64,000 nucleotides of DNA from Virgibacillus salexigens (GCF_014905415.1 NZ_BNEO01000001.1:1426001-1490000); one strand, 5' to 3'. Positions 34,128 to 42,811 are shown, counted from the first letter of the stretch. Numbers and translations are program-made. The notes: generated by a model from the sequence alone, not told the origin.

Positions 34128-34320
34128 GTCAACATACTTCGCTTTCCCCACGGGCACCGCTTCAGCTTCCTTGCCCTGGCAAGGGGGATGCCGACGTTGT
34201 CCTCAAAGGAAGCGTTTCGTAAGCCCTGATCAGAACACTTTCCTGCAGGATAAGGAAGAATCCGGCAGCGACATCGCGCACAGAAAAAGTGTTCTTCTTC
34301 AAGGAGCTACGTAGGTTGAC
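34128..34320. mobile_element. 193-bp GC-richer MITE-like element
   Basis: The ends form an imperfect terminal inverted repeat: GTCAACATACTTCGCT (34128-34143) matches the reverse complement of 34305-34320 at 13 of 16 positions. Inside are GCTTCCTT/AAGGAAGC (34165 and 34206) and AGAACACTTT/AAAGTGTTCT (34232 and 34286). It is markedly GC-richer than its surroundings and has no reading frame. It sits between two convergent genes, and its left third resembles sequence near 57215-57245. No transposase is present. Confidence 0.55.
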
Positions 34321-34466
34321 TGCACGTGCTATTTTATCGTTCGGCTTTTTGGATTACCTATTTCGCCCCTTCCTCTTCCTTTTTTGATTACATAAATCAT
34401 TCCTTCCATTCCGCTAGATTAATATAGACTACAAGCTTATTCGGGATCTGTTCAGGTTTACTCTAC

Positions 34467-36032
34467 TTACCCTTCGTTGACTTGTCCTACCACGTTCGTT
34501 GAATCAGAGGGCGTTTCCCATTTCCCTATGATATAAGCAGCATATTTTTGCAAATTGGAATAGGCAAGCTCTGAAATGAATTCATTATCTCTCTGATACG
34601 CTAATAATCTGTTAAAGCTGTGCATATGCTTTATAACTTTATCTGCTTTCTCTTTTTTCTCAAAGCGATCAACTGCCGTGAGATGCAAGTCTAATGCTCT
34701 CGCATTTTCCGCTTCTTCAAATTCCCCTTCCTCTTCAAAGTGAGCAACAAGTGACTTCATATTAGCTGCTGTTCCAACATCTGTACTATCATATAACGCG
34801 ATGCCTTCCACTTGGGTATATGTTGCTCGTTCATCAAACAAGAACGGAAGAATACCCATTTTTGGTTGGTCCATTGCAGCATACATTCCCCCACCATTAA
34901 TTGCTTCTGTTTCTATAGCAAATAACTCTTTATAGATCTCTACCTCTTGCGTCTGATCATTTGTCAGCAAATAACCACTTGGTTTTGTCTCTAATATTGT
35001 TGTTGGATCAAAGTTATCGGCACCGTCCAAATAAAACGGTTCCGTTTGATCCGAGCCGGCCGCCTGTTGACGCTCTGGCGCACCAGAAACGACGGCACCT
35101 ACATCATCAAATCGCTCTCGATAAAAGGATAATACCGATTCCAGTGTACGCATTTGCATGTCGACACGTCGTTGGGGTTCTTGTAGGCCTGCCGACTCTG
35201 TTAGTAAACCAATGCCGTTACGTAAACCGAGGATATTACGCAAAATACGCTCATCCCCTCCGCCGGCTCCTCCAGGGGAACCATATAATCCAGTAGTAAA
35301 TCCTGCCTCCTCTACCTCTGGCAGAAGATAATCTTCCACCATCTCTTGATTTAATGAACGAAGCTGCTCATCGACATTTAAATTACGTGGCCATAACATC
35401 TCCATATCAGGATTACCGCTATCCCTCGGGCGTTCATGACCATCAACGGTAATATCTGGCGTAAACTCCTCTAAGACACTGGCAATTGCTTTTACTTCAT
35501 TGGTACGCATACTTAAATGCTCCCGATTAATATCAATTCCTTCTGCATTGGCTCTTGTATTTGCCGCTCTTCCATCAGGATTAGCAGTTGGAATAAATAA
35601 AATAGTGGCTTCTTGTAGTTGATCCAATAACACGGGATCATCTGTAAAAGCTAAATTTCTCAATAATTGCAGCGCCATTTCTCTTGGAGCGCCTTCATTT
35701 CCATGCTGGGATCCGACTACGAGCATATTGCGACCGTCAGCTATTTCCTCGTCTGTTGGGGGTGCTGGGAAGCCCACTCGAACCAGATGAAGCGGCCGCC
35801 CCTCCACCGTTGTTCCAATTTCCGAATAAGCAACACGATCCGACGTGGCAGCTACTTCTTCTAAGAAGGCCAACTCTTCCTCTTGGGTTGTCCAACCGTC
35901 CCCATTACGATCTTCAAAGCCTGTTGTCGGCACATCTGTTTCATCAGCCAAGCCTGTCACCGGTGTCATTGTAATAACGAGTAGCCCAATTAATATTATA
36001 GTTGCTGCTTTTTTCCATACTGATTGTGTCAT
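34467..36032 (-). CDS. secreted M14 zinc carboxypeptidase with C-terminal FIMAH-like domain
   Basis: A 521-residue exported metallopeptidase. The signal peptide is WKKAATIILIGLLVITMTPV. Residues 41-52 (DRNGDGWTTQEE) form an EF-hand-like calcium loop. Zinc ligands of the M14 fold are seen in VVGSQHGNEGAPREM (His, Glu) and ITVDGHERPRD (His); the catalytic Glu is probably in LLTESAGLQEP. The C-terminal region (ALDLHLTAVDRFEKKEKADK, VIKHMHSFNRLLAYQR) is a FIMAH-like domain matching the S15 enzyme. GGAGG lies 6 bases before ATG 36032. A role in extracellular peptide or protein breakdown is inferred. Confidence 0.83.
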   Translation of the reverse strand: MTQSVWKKAATIILIGLLVITMTPVTGLADETDVPTTGFEDRNGDGWTTQEEELAFLEEVAATSDRVAYSEIGTTVEGRPLHLVRVGFPAPPTDEEIADGRNMLVVGSQHGNEGAPREMALQLLRNLAFTDDPVLLDQLQEATILFIPTANPDGRAANTRANAEGIDINREHLSMRTNEVKAIASVLEEFTPDITVDGHERPRDSGNPDMEMLWPRNLNVDEQLRSLNQEMVEDYLLPEVEEAGFTTGLYGSPGGAGGGDERILRNILGLRNGIGLLTESAGLQEPQRRVDMQMRTLESVLSFYRERFDDVGAVVSGAPERQQAAGSDQTEPFYLDGADNFDPTTILETKPSGYLLTNDQTQEVEIYKELFAIETEAINGGGMYAAMDQPKMGILPFLFDERATYTQVEGIALYDSTDVGTAANMKSLVAHFEEEGEFEEAENARALDLHLTAVDRFEKKEKADKVIKHMHSFNRLLAYQRDNEFISELAYSNLQKYAAYIIGKWETPSDSTNVVGQVNEG

Positions 36033-36113
36033 TCAAATCCTCCTTATAAAAATAATATATACATACAATGTGAAAGCTAGCTCCTAGGAAACATAGACAG
36101 CTAGTTAAGTAAG

Positions 36114-37709
36114 TTAATAGACGCCTACTGCATTATAGGCTTGTTCAACTGCCGCTGCTGCTTCAGATTGACTTCCATAAAGGTCCTTCGCTGCTTGAAT
36201 GGCCGCTTGGCGCATCATACTAAAATCCGAATTACTCGTTAAATATACAGACAATGCACGGTAATAGATTTGCTCTGTTGCTTCTCGTCCTACCCCTGTT
36301 ACTTCTACTCCATAATGCTCGCCACCTTCAGAAACGAGATAAGCAGCTTTATTATTAATACTGCTATTAATATGAACCCCTCCACCGTCTAACGGACCTG
36401 TATATCTCTGATCCCAATGATCTGGATACGGTTCTTGTGTTCTACTTTCAATTAATGCTGCAGGATCTTCCAAGGAGCGTAAGGCTAAGCTACCATCGGC
36501 CATGATGTCATCTCCAATCAACCAATCATCACGATCAACCATGGCTCCAAAGATATCTGCAAATGACTCATTTAACGCGCCAGATTCATTTCGGTAAATC
36601 AAACCAGCCGTATGTTGTACCACTCCATGACTCATCTCATGGGCAGCTACATCCAGTCCGCCGGCAAGCGGATGGAATCGAATACCATCGCCATCCCCAT
36701 AGGACATTTGCCTGCCATTCCAAGATGCGTTATTCCAGTTGTCGCCAACATGGACTGCCGAAATTAAGATTTGTCCATGATCATCGACAGAATCACGGTT
36801 AAATGTATCTAAATAGTAATCATACGTTTTTTGCGCATTTGCATGAGCATCGACTGCTGAACCATCGCGAAACATCTTATTAATACTTGTTACATCAACG
36901 TTTTCTCCTGAAGTATTATCATATGTTACTACTCCTTCTCCCCGGGTCACATCAAACAGCCTAAACAGACCATTAAACGCCTGTGCCTCAAATTTCTGCC
37001 TTTCCCCAAATACGCCTGTACCGAATGCAGTGACTTGATGTGCCGCATTATAGGAATCTATGATATCGCCATTTGTGGCATCAATAAAGTAATGCCAGTA
37101 TCCTACTTCTGGTGTTGTCGTTGATGCTGTGACAAGGTACGTATGATAAAACGTATCCTGATGTTTATAGATATATGGCGTTGCCTTTACTGCCCCATCA
37201 TATTGCTTAACATTCCCAATCTTGTTTTCTATGTTTTCTTTAGCAATTGCCTTCGCCTTTTCCATTGATACAACAGCTTCTCCAGGTATCCTTTGATCTT
37301 CTAACTTAGGAATAACCTCTCCAAAATAGGCCGTCACCTGTTTTTCTTTATCTAGGGTAATCGACTGATCGGCGCCATACACTGGAATACCTTTGTACGT
37401 TTGGGCAACTCGAAGATGGGTTTCCCCCGTTTCTTGATCTAGTTGTTCAGATTGAATCGTAAAGTCTACATTGGGGTCGCCTGTTAATTGGAACTGGTTC
37501 TGTTTATCTGCAAAGTAGTTGCGCACTGCTTCTTCTTTGGTAGCTCCATTAGGTGCCTGCCAATTTCCAATAATATAGGAAGGTGTACCAGATTCATTCT
37601 GTTTCATGTTCGTTTCTTCCTCAGCATAGACAAGGCTGCTTTGCAACATCATTCCTAATGACATCGATAATACCAATGTGGAAATCGTTATTTTCTTCGT
37701 TAATTTCAC
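36114..37709 (-). CDS. bacillolysin/thermolysin-type neutral metalloprotease (M4)
   Basis: A 531-residue preproenzyme. The signal peptide ends in MMLQSSLVYA. The FTP and PepSY prodomain reads through LDQETGETHLRVAQTYKGIP. The catalytic domain has zinc ligands HEMSH (AAHEMSHGVVQHTAG) with the third ligand in GALNESFADIFGAM, and a catalytic His in PDHWDQR-GGVHINSSINNKAAY. The C-terminal helical domain is complete. GTG 37709 is the likely start, 9 bases after GAGGGG; an ATG three codons earlier abuts that site. It follows the TasA-like gene by 27 bases, so the two form one operon. Confidence 0.9.
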   Translation of the reverse strand: MKLTKKITISTLVLSMSLGMMLQSSLVYAEEETNMKQNESGTPSYIIGNWQAPNGATKEEAVRNYFADKQNQFQLTGDPNVDFTIQSEQLDQETGETHLRVAQTYKGIPVYGADQSITLDKEKQVTAYFGEVIPKLEDQRIPGEAVVSMEKAKAIAKENIENKIGNVKQYDGAVKATPYIYKHQDTFYHTYLVTASTTTPEVGYWHYFIDATNGDIIDSYNAAHQVTAFGTGVFGERQKFEAQAFNGLFRLFDVTRGEGVVTYDNTSGENVDVTSINKMFRDGSAVDAHANAQKTYDYYLDTFNRDSVDDHGQILISAVHVGDNWNNASWNGRQMSYGDGDGIRFHPLAGGLDVAAHEMSHGVVQHTAGLIYRNESGALNESFADIFGAMVDRDDWLIGDDIMADGSLALRSLEDPAALIESRTQEPYPDHWDQRYTGPLDGGGVHINSSINNKAAYLVSEGGEHYGVEVTGVGREATEQIYYRALSVYLTSNSDFSMMRQAAIQAAKDLYGSQSEAAAAVEQAYNAVGVY

Positions 37710-37736
37710 TATCTTCATCCCCTCATTGCCTATTCA

Positions 37737-38327
37737 TTATTTTTCTTCGCCTGCTGATTGTGTGGCGTTGAATGCCCATTCTAAAGCGAGACCATCACCC
37801 TGGTACATATTTTGTTCCGCATCATTATCAACAAACTCAAATTCCACCCAAAAATCATGTGTTTCATCTGTTTCCAATCCGCCACGCTGTTCCCATAAAG
37901 GATCCCATATATCACGCTTTACTACGTCTGGATCCATTTGCTGTAAGTCATATAAGGTGGTTTCAAAGATAGGTTCACTTTCCTGCTGCCAATTCCATAA
38001 AAAGTTAACTTTAATATGCTTTCCGAAATCATCCACATTGTCATTGCCTACATCCGTAACTGCATACGCTGTTTCTAAGAACACATTTTCAATTTTTAAG
38101 CTTCCATCATTTGATATGGCAAATTCTCGCAGCATGGTATCACCCGGTTTTAAATTAACAAGATTTATAATGGCTGTTTCATTTACCGAGAGATCCAACG
38201 TTCCTGCTGCAAAGCTATTATTGGTCACTTCCTGATCACTAAAGTACGCATAGGTTCCACCTATCAGTAATACAAACCCAAACATGGCTGTTGTTAGGGC
38301 GAAGCCTAACTTTTTCTTTACGTTCAT
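37737..38327 (-). CDS. TasA/CalY (camelysin, M73) family secreted protein
   Basis: A 196-residue secreted protein. The signal peptide GFALTTAMFGFVLLIGGTYA is followed by the family phrase YFSDQEVTNNSFAAGTLDLSV. This is a TasA/camelysin-type leader normally cleaved by SipW. The beta-rich body includes LKPGDTMLREFAISNDGSLK. Family members form amyloid-like biofilm fibres (TasA) or were described as casein-lytic camelysin. ATG 38327 has GGGAGG upstream; the frame is open to 38405. No sipW gene is seen nearby. It is upstream of the M4 protease in the same direction. Confidence 0.85.
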   Translation of the reverse strand: MNVKKKLGFALTTAMFGFVLLIGGTYAYFSDQEVTNNSFAAGTLDLSVNETAIINLVNLKPGDTMLREFAISNDGSLKIENVFLETAYAVTDVGNDNVDDFGKHIKVNFLWNWQQESEPIFETTLYDLQQMDPDVVKRDIWDPLWEQRGGLETDETHDFWVEFEFVDNDAEQNMYQGDGLALEWAFNATQSAGEEK

Positions 38328-38934
38328 TCCGTTTCCTCCCTCACGAATTAACTTCTTAAAATTTCTCCCTTCCCTTATGAACAGGGAGCTTGTGTCTGCT
38401 ATCACCTCACTAAGCTTTATATTTATCCCTAAAAAAAGAACACCTCTATTTCTTTCCTAGGTGAACCTCTTTGATGTATGTATAAAGTTGTAAAGACTAT
38501 TATAATTTAATAGATTTGCTAGAGGTGTCGAAGCATGGAGTAAATATCTGGAATATTTAAAAATAATTAGATAGTACCAGTAATAGATTTTATAGATTTA
38601 GGCATAAAGTTCCGTTCTGAAAGGATCCCACGTATGTATGTCATCATTTCCAAGACGAAATAACTATGATTTCATTTATAGATTGAAATCTACTTCAAAA
38701 AAATCCACAAAAGCTCCTATATGTTCAAAGAATACCTAGCACAAATTCCACTATATAAGATGTTTTGTGATTCCTTTTTCCTCCTACATGCTCCATCTGA
38801 AGTTAAGTATGATAGCAAATGTACTTCCTTAGACTTAAATTACTAAAAAAAACGATGACTGATTTTTATTTATTGCGAGCAGGATTATCGCAAGATTCGT
38901 CGAATATTACCTATAAAAAACGTGGAGGTAACAA
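38328..38934. other. long intergenic region, no gene seen
   Basis: About 600 bases of AT-rich DNA hold the divergent promoters of the TasA-like and acetyltransferase genes. I find no reading frame with a ribosome binding site. A weak CACCT/AGGTG hairpin near 38443-38462 with an adjacent A-run on the plus strand might attenuate the TasA transcript. Confidence 0.4.
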
Positions 38935-39474
38935 ATGATACGTGGGAATAATCTTTATTTACGTGCATTAACAACGGAAGATGTGGGTGACTTGCTTGCA
39001 TTAGAACAAACGAACCGATCGTTTTTTGAGAATTTCTCCATGGATCGTTCGGAAGAATTCTATACCGAACAAGGCCAGTTACGTCGAATGAGACTAATTC
39101 GAAAACGGAGGGAAAACGATGAAGAATATCATTATGGTATTTTCCTCCAAACGCAACAGTTAATTGGCGTTATTAATCTCTTCCAAGTATATCGAGGGCC
39201 TCTGCAACGTGCATTTATCGGATATTTTCTCGATAAATCCTATAACGGCAGAGGCTATATGACTGAGGCAGTGAAGCTATTAGTTAACGAAGGGTTTGAT
39301 AAATTACAATTGCACCGAATAGAAGCAGGCGTTATGCCCCATAATATAGGATCGATACGTGTTTTAGAGAAAGCAGGGTTCCATAAAGAAGGTATTGCAA
39401 AAAAGAATGTCAAGATTAATGGTGTCTGGGAAGATCACCAAGTACTAGCTCGACTTAACCCTGCTGATGAATAA
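38935..39474 (+). CDS. GNAT family N-acetyltransferase (RimJ/RimL type)
   Basis: A 179-residue acetyl-CoA-dependent acetyltransferase. The fold is seen in NNLYLRALTTEDVGDLLALE at the start, GYFLDKSYNGRGYMTEAVKLLV (the acetyl-CoA loop with R/G-x-x-G), LHRIEAGVMPHNIGSIRVLEKAGF and the C-terminal KNVKINGVWEDHQVLARL. These are hallmarks of RimJ-like enzymes, which act on ribosomal proteins, antibiotics or amines. TGGAGG lies before ATG 38935. The gene is isolated. Confidence 0.85.
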   Translation: MIRGNNLYLRALTTEDVGDLLALEQTNRSFFENFSMDRSEEFYTEQGQLRRMRLIRKRRENDEEYHYGIFLQTQQLIGVINLFQVYRGPLQRAFIGYFLDKSYNGRGYMTEAVKLLVNEGFDKLQLHRIEAGVMPHNIGSIRVLEKAGFHKEGIAKKNVKINGVWEDHQVLARLNPADE

Positions 39475-39489
39475 GTAAAAGTTAATGTT

Positions 39490-39828
39490 TTACTTAGATG
39501 TTTCCTGGAAAGTAATTCCTTCTACTTTTTCGGTATCTTGGTGATAACGAATATTTATCCGTACACCAAACTCTTTATTGCCTTGCCTTAGCCATAGTTT
39601 GAATTTTTCTACTTTGGAATCATCTTTTACCTCATTACCACTATATAAGTAATCGATGATTTCAGCATCTGGATACTTTGCCATTGTAGCTTTAACAGCC
39701 ATTTTCCCCCATTTTGCATATGCTGGTACTCCTTCATCAACGGACAATGGTGACTCCGTCGCTGCCGGAGAAGCAATTCCAGTAAACATGAACATACTCA
39801 AACTGATCGCTATGAAAAATGAATGCAT
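39490..39828 (-). CDS. DUF3889 domain-containing secreted protein
   Basis: A 112-residue secreted protein. The signal peptide is MHSFFIAISLSMFMFTGIASP with likely cleavage near residue 20. The mature domain (PAYAKWGKMAVKATMAKYPDAEIIDYLYSGNEV, then FKLWLRQGNKEFGVRINIRYH) matches DUF3889, seen in B. subtilis YqzG and YhdC. The function is unknown. ATG 39828 is preferred because AAAAGGAGG lies just upstream; the frame is open to 39975. The gene is convergent with the acetyltransferase gene. Confidence 0.82.
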   Translation of the reverse strand: MHSFFIAISLSMFMFTGIASPAATESPLSVDEGVPAYAKWGKMAVKATMAKYPDAEIIDYLYSGNEVKDDSKVEKFKLWLRQGNKEFGVRINIRYHQDTEKVEGITFQETSK

Positions 39829-39950
39829 ATCGAATCCTCCTTTTTGTTTAGAATGTGATAAAACATTGAAATTATTCGTAGATGATGAAGACATTATAAT
39901 CGTTAACAAATTCAAAAGAAGGTATGATTTGATATAATAAGAAAAAATGA

Positions 39951-40544
39951 ATGACGTTAAGGGAGAGAGGAACAATTACAACAGTTTGCTTAATAAGACA
40001 TGGTGAAACCGATTGGAATGCACAAGGGAAATTGCAAGGGAAGACAGATATCCCACTGAACAACACAGGGAGAAAGCAAGCAGAAGAATGTGGTACTTTT
40101 TTAAATGCCGATGATTATGATGTTTTGATATACAGCCCACTTCAACGCGCGAAAGAAACTGCAACAATTATAAATAGACACTTAGGACTTCCCTTTATCG
40201 AGATGGACGATTTTAAAGAACGGTCCTTTGGGGATGCAGAGGGCATGACCATCGAAGAGAGATTTCAAGTGTATCCAGATAAGCAATTCCCTCATCAAGA
40301 AGAACGGGAGGGTTTCAAAAAGCGCGTAATGACTGGTTTGGAAAAGGTAACACAACAATTTCCCAAACAACGTATTTTATTAGTAGCTCATGGAGCAGTT
40401 ATTAATGTCATTCTTTCCGAGCTGTCTAACGGAGAGGTTGGTTCAGGTATTACGAAGTTAATGAACGGTTGTATTAGTAATGTTCAATTCCAAGACCAAA
40501 CATGGAAAGTACATAACTATAACCAAATTGAACATCTTTCCTAA
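39951..40544 (+). CDS. histidine phosphatase (phosphoglycerate mutase-like) family protein
   Basis: A soluble phosphatase of up to 197 residues. The catalytic motif LIRHGETDWNAQGKLQG lies near the N-terminus, the second His in LLVAHGAVINVILSEL, and the acid in DDFKERSFGDAEGMT. Members dephosphorylate sugars, nucleotides or proteins (PhoE, GpmB, CobC). The start is uncertain. ATG 39951 has no good ribosome binding site. An ideal GGGAGAGAGG lies inside the frame and points to ATT at 39975, giving a start like ITTVCLIRHGE that fits the family. The window annotation keeps 39951. Confidence 0.78.
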   Translation: MTLRERGTITTVCLIRHGETDWNAQGKLQGKTDIPLNNTGRKQAEECGTFLNADDYDVLIYSPLQRAKETATIINRHLGLPFIEMDDFKERSFGDAEGMTIEERFQVYPDKQFPHQEEREGFKKRVMTGLEKVTQQFPKQRILLVAHGAVINVILSELSNGEVGSGITKLMNGCISNVQFQDQTWKVHNYNQIEHLS

Positions 40545-40558
40545 CACGTACTGCTTCC

Positions 40559-40732
40559 TCAATTGGAATCTCTTTCCACAGGCAATGGTTCATCCTCCTC
40601 ATCAGCAAAAACGCTCACCGAGGGGGATCTTCTTCTCATTGCTACTATTCGATTTGCTATATCTATAAGAGGTATCTTACATCCCCACTCCCCACCATAA
40701 TCATCATTACAAATAATAAATTGACATAACAA
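40559..40732 (-). CDS. small 57-residue protein, unrecognised
   Basis: A short reading frame from TTG 40732 to TGA 40559. AAGGGGG lies 4 bases upstream of the TTG, an excellent ribosome binding site. The product has three Cys in its first 18 residues (C3, C8, C18), then IPLIDIANRIVAMRRRSP, then an acidic tail (VFADEEDEPLPVERDSN). No family is recognised. The pattern of a regular hydrophobic-basic stretch followed by a polar tail, together with the RBS, suggests it is real. It is divergent from the chitinase and tail-to-tail with the phosphatase gene. Translation has not been shown. Confidence 0.5.
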   Translation of the reverse strand: MLCQFIICNDDYGGEWGCKIPLIDIANRIVAMRRRSPSVSVFADEEDEPLPVERDSN

Positions 40733-40812
40733 ATTACCCCCTTACTCTATCGTTTATTTCCAGATAATACTGGGTATTTAGAATCAAAATTTAGATATTT
40801 CTGTTAATTAAC

Positions 40813-40854
40813 TTGAAAATATTTGTAATAACAAATATGATATAGTTATTACAA
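40813..40854 (+). promoter_or_regulatory. chitinase promoter with inverted repeat over the -10
   Basis: TTGAAA (40813-40818), a 17-base spacer and TATGAT (40836-40841) form a vegetative promoter. A perfect 10-bp inverted repeat, TTGTAATAAC (40823-40832) and GTTATTACAA (40845-40854), brackets the -10, as expected for a repressor site. A further ATTACAAAT copy lies at about 40706. Confidence 0.75.
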
Positions 40855-40886
40855 CAAAACATGCATGTTAGTAATCTACAAAACTA

Positions 40887-40902
40887 TGAAAGCGCTTTTC
40901 AT
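40887..40902 (+). promoter_or_regulatory. cre-like CcpA site in the chitinase leader
   Basis: TGAAAGCGCTTTTC within TGAAAGCGCTTTTCAT is close to the cre consensus. It lies about 40 bases after the predicted start of transcription and before the gene, so CcpA would act as a roadblock. Confidence 0.7.
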
Positions 40903-40935
40903 AATCTAAACATGAAAAGAGAGGATGCTGAAGTA

Positions 40936-42741
40936 GTGAATCTATTAAAAGGAACAAAAAAGTTCTTCATTTTTTTCATCTTTGGTTTACTAATACTAAC
41001 AACAATGCCTACCAATCATAGTATAATTCAAGCAAAAGAAGCAGCAGCATCAGACTACAACATCGTGGGGTATTATCCATCTTGGGCAGCTTACGGAAGG
41101 GACTTCCAAGTATGGGATATGGATGCGTCAAAAGTGAGCCATATTAATTATGCTTTTGCCGATATTTGCTGGGATGGAAGACATGGAAACCCTGATCCAG
41201 AGAGTCCCAATCCACAAACATGGGCATGTCAGGATGAAAATGGAAATATTGACGTACCAAATGGAACAGTAGTTATGGGGGATCCTTGGATAGATGCACA
41301 AAAAACCAACCCAGGTGATAATTGGGATGATCCATTAAAAGGAAATTTTCAACAACTCATTAAATTAAAAGAGGAAAATCCTCATTTAAAGACGTTTATA
41401 TCAATTGGCGGATGGTCTTGGTCGAATCGGTTTTCAGATGTAGCAGCGGACCCGACAACAAGAGAACAATTCGCTAACTCTGCCGTTGATTTTATCAGAA
41501 AGTATGGTTTTGACGGTGTAGACATTGACTGGGAGTACCCAGTTAGCGGGGGATTACCTGGCAATAGCACACGCCCGGAAGATAAACAAAATTATGTCTT
41601 GCTTCTGCAAGAAGTACGGGAAAAACTAGATGCAGCAGAGGCTGAAGATGGAACGGAATACTTATTAACCATTGCTTCTGCTGCAAATGAAGAATATGTT
41701 AATAATAATGAATTAACCCAAATAGCAGAGATCGTAGATTGGATTAATATTATGACTTATGACTTTAATGGAGGATGGCAAACCCAAAGTGGGCATAACG
41801 CTCCGTTATATTTTGATCCTGAAGCAGAAACTGCAGGACTTCCTAATGCAGAATCCTTCAATGTAGCAAGCGCTGTAAATAGCTACTTGAATGAAGGGGT
41901 ACCAGGGAATAAACTCGTACTTGGTACACCATTCTATGGTAGAGGATGGAGCGATTGTGAGGCAACGAATAATGGGGAATACCAGAACTGTTCACCTGCA
42001 ACGGAAGGCACATGGGAAAATGGAACGTTTGATTTTAGTGACCTAGAAGATAATTATATAAACAAAAACGGCTATCAGCGCTATTGGAACGATGAAGCGA
42101 AAGTACCTTATTTATATAATGCATCTAACGGCAACTTTATTACTTATGATGATGAGGAATCATTTGGATACAAAACCGACTTTATCAAGTCGAAAGGACT
42201 TGCTGGAGCAATGTTTTGGGATTATAGCGGCGATGTCAATCATACCCTTGTCACCACACTAGCTACTAATCTTCAATTCACAGGAGGAGATGGTGGCGAT
42301 CCTGAATCCCCTGCATTAGCACCGCAAAATGTGGAAGCAACAAAGGTAACCGCATCGAGTATTGATCTATCTTGGAACGAGCCAACAGATGCGACATCGG
42401 TTGTAGAATATGTTATTACGTATAATAATCAAGAAATTACTACAACAGAACCTTCCATTGTTCTAGAAAACTTGCAGGCGGCCACCGCTTATACCATCAC
42501 AGTATCTTCTAAAGATGGAGAAGGAAACCTCTACCCAGCCTCCTCATTAACGGTTTCTACGAGTGAAGAAGGGGCGACCTGTGAGTATCCAGCATGGGAG
42601 CCAGCTACAAGTTATGTTGGAGGGGATCGTGTTCAACACAATAATAATTTGTATGAAGCCAAGTGGTGGACAAAAGGTGAAGAACCAGGGACAACCGGTG
42701 AATGGGGTCCTTGGAAAATCATCGAAAGTTGTAATGAATAG
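40936..42741 (+). CDS. GH18 chitinase with FnIII and chitin-binding (CBM5/12) domains
   Basis: A secreted chitinase of 601 residues. The leader is KGTKKFFIFFIFGLLILTTM. The GH18 domain (about residues 40-450) starts NIVGYYPSWAAYGRDF and has the catalytic motif FDGVDIDWEYP. SIGGWSWSNRF and MFWDYSGDVNHTLV are also typical. A FnIII domain follows (APQNVEATKVTASSIDLSW), then a C-terminal CBM5/12 (YPAWEPATSYVGGDRVQHNN, NLYEAKWWTKGEEPG). The start is set at GTG 40936, after GAGAGG; ATG 40912 is an alternative. Acidic surface composition suits salty environments. It is controlled by the repressor-like site and cre upstream. Confidence 0.9.
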   Translation: MNLLKGTKKFFIFFIFGLLILTTMPTNHSIIQAKEAAASDYNIVGYYPSWAAYGRDFQVWDMDASKVSHINYAFADICWDGRHGNPDPESPNPQTWACQDENGNIDVPNGTVVMGDPWIDAQKTNPGDNWDDPLKGNFQQLIKLKEENPHLKTFISIGGWSWSNRFSDVAADPTTREQFANSAVDFIRKYGFDGVDIDWEYPVSGGLPGNSTRPEDKQNYVLLLQEVREKLDAAEAEDGTEYLLTIASAANEEYVNNNELTQIAEIVDWINIMTYDFNGGWQTQSGHNAPLYFDPEAETAGLPNAESFNVASAVNSYLNEGVPGNKLVLGTPFYGRGWSDCEATNNGEYQNCSPATEGTWENGTFDFSDLEDNYINKNGYQRYWNDEAKVPYLYNASNGNFITYDDEESFGYKTDFIKSKGLAGAMFWDYSGDVNHTLVTTLATNLQFTGGDGGDPESPALAPQNVEATKVTASSIDLSWNEPTDATSVVEYVITYNNQEITTTEPSIVLENLQAATAYTITVSSKDGEGNLYPASSLTVSTSEEGATCEYPAWEPATSYVGGDRVQHNNNLYEAKWWTKGEEPGTTGEWGPWKIIESCNE

Positions 42742-42767
42742 ATAAGCTTGCTGAACTTTAATATTTA

Positions 42768-42797
42768 AAAGCTCCGTTACCGTTACGGAGCTTTCCC
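42768..42797. terminator. bidirectional intrinsic terminator
   Basis: AAAGCTCCGT (42768-42777) and ACGGAGCTTT (42785-42794) form a perfect 10-bp stem with a 7-base loop. It serves the chitinase and the convergent SDR gene. Confidence 0.8.
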
Positions 42798-42811
42798 TTA
42801 TTACATCTATT

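Noticed and set aside
34128-34320. Structured element as a riboswitch or tRNA-like RNA
   Set aside because: It lies between convergent genes with no downstream target in either direction, and no known riboswitch core or cloverleaf could be drawn.
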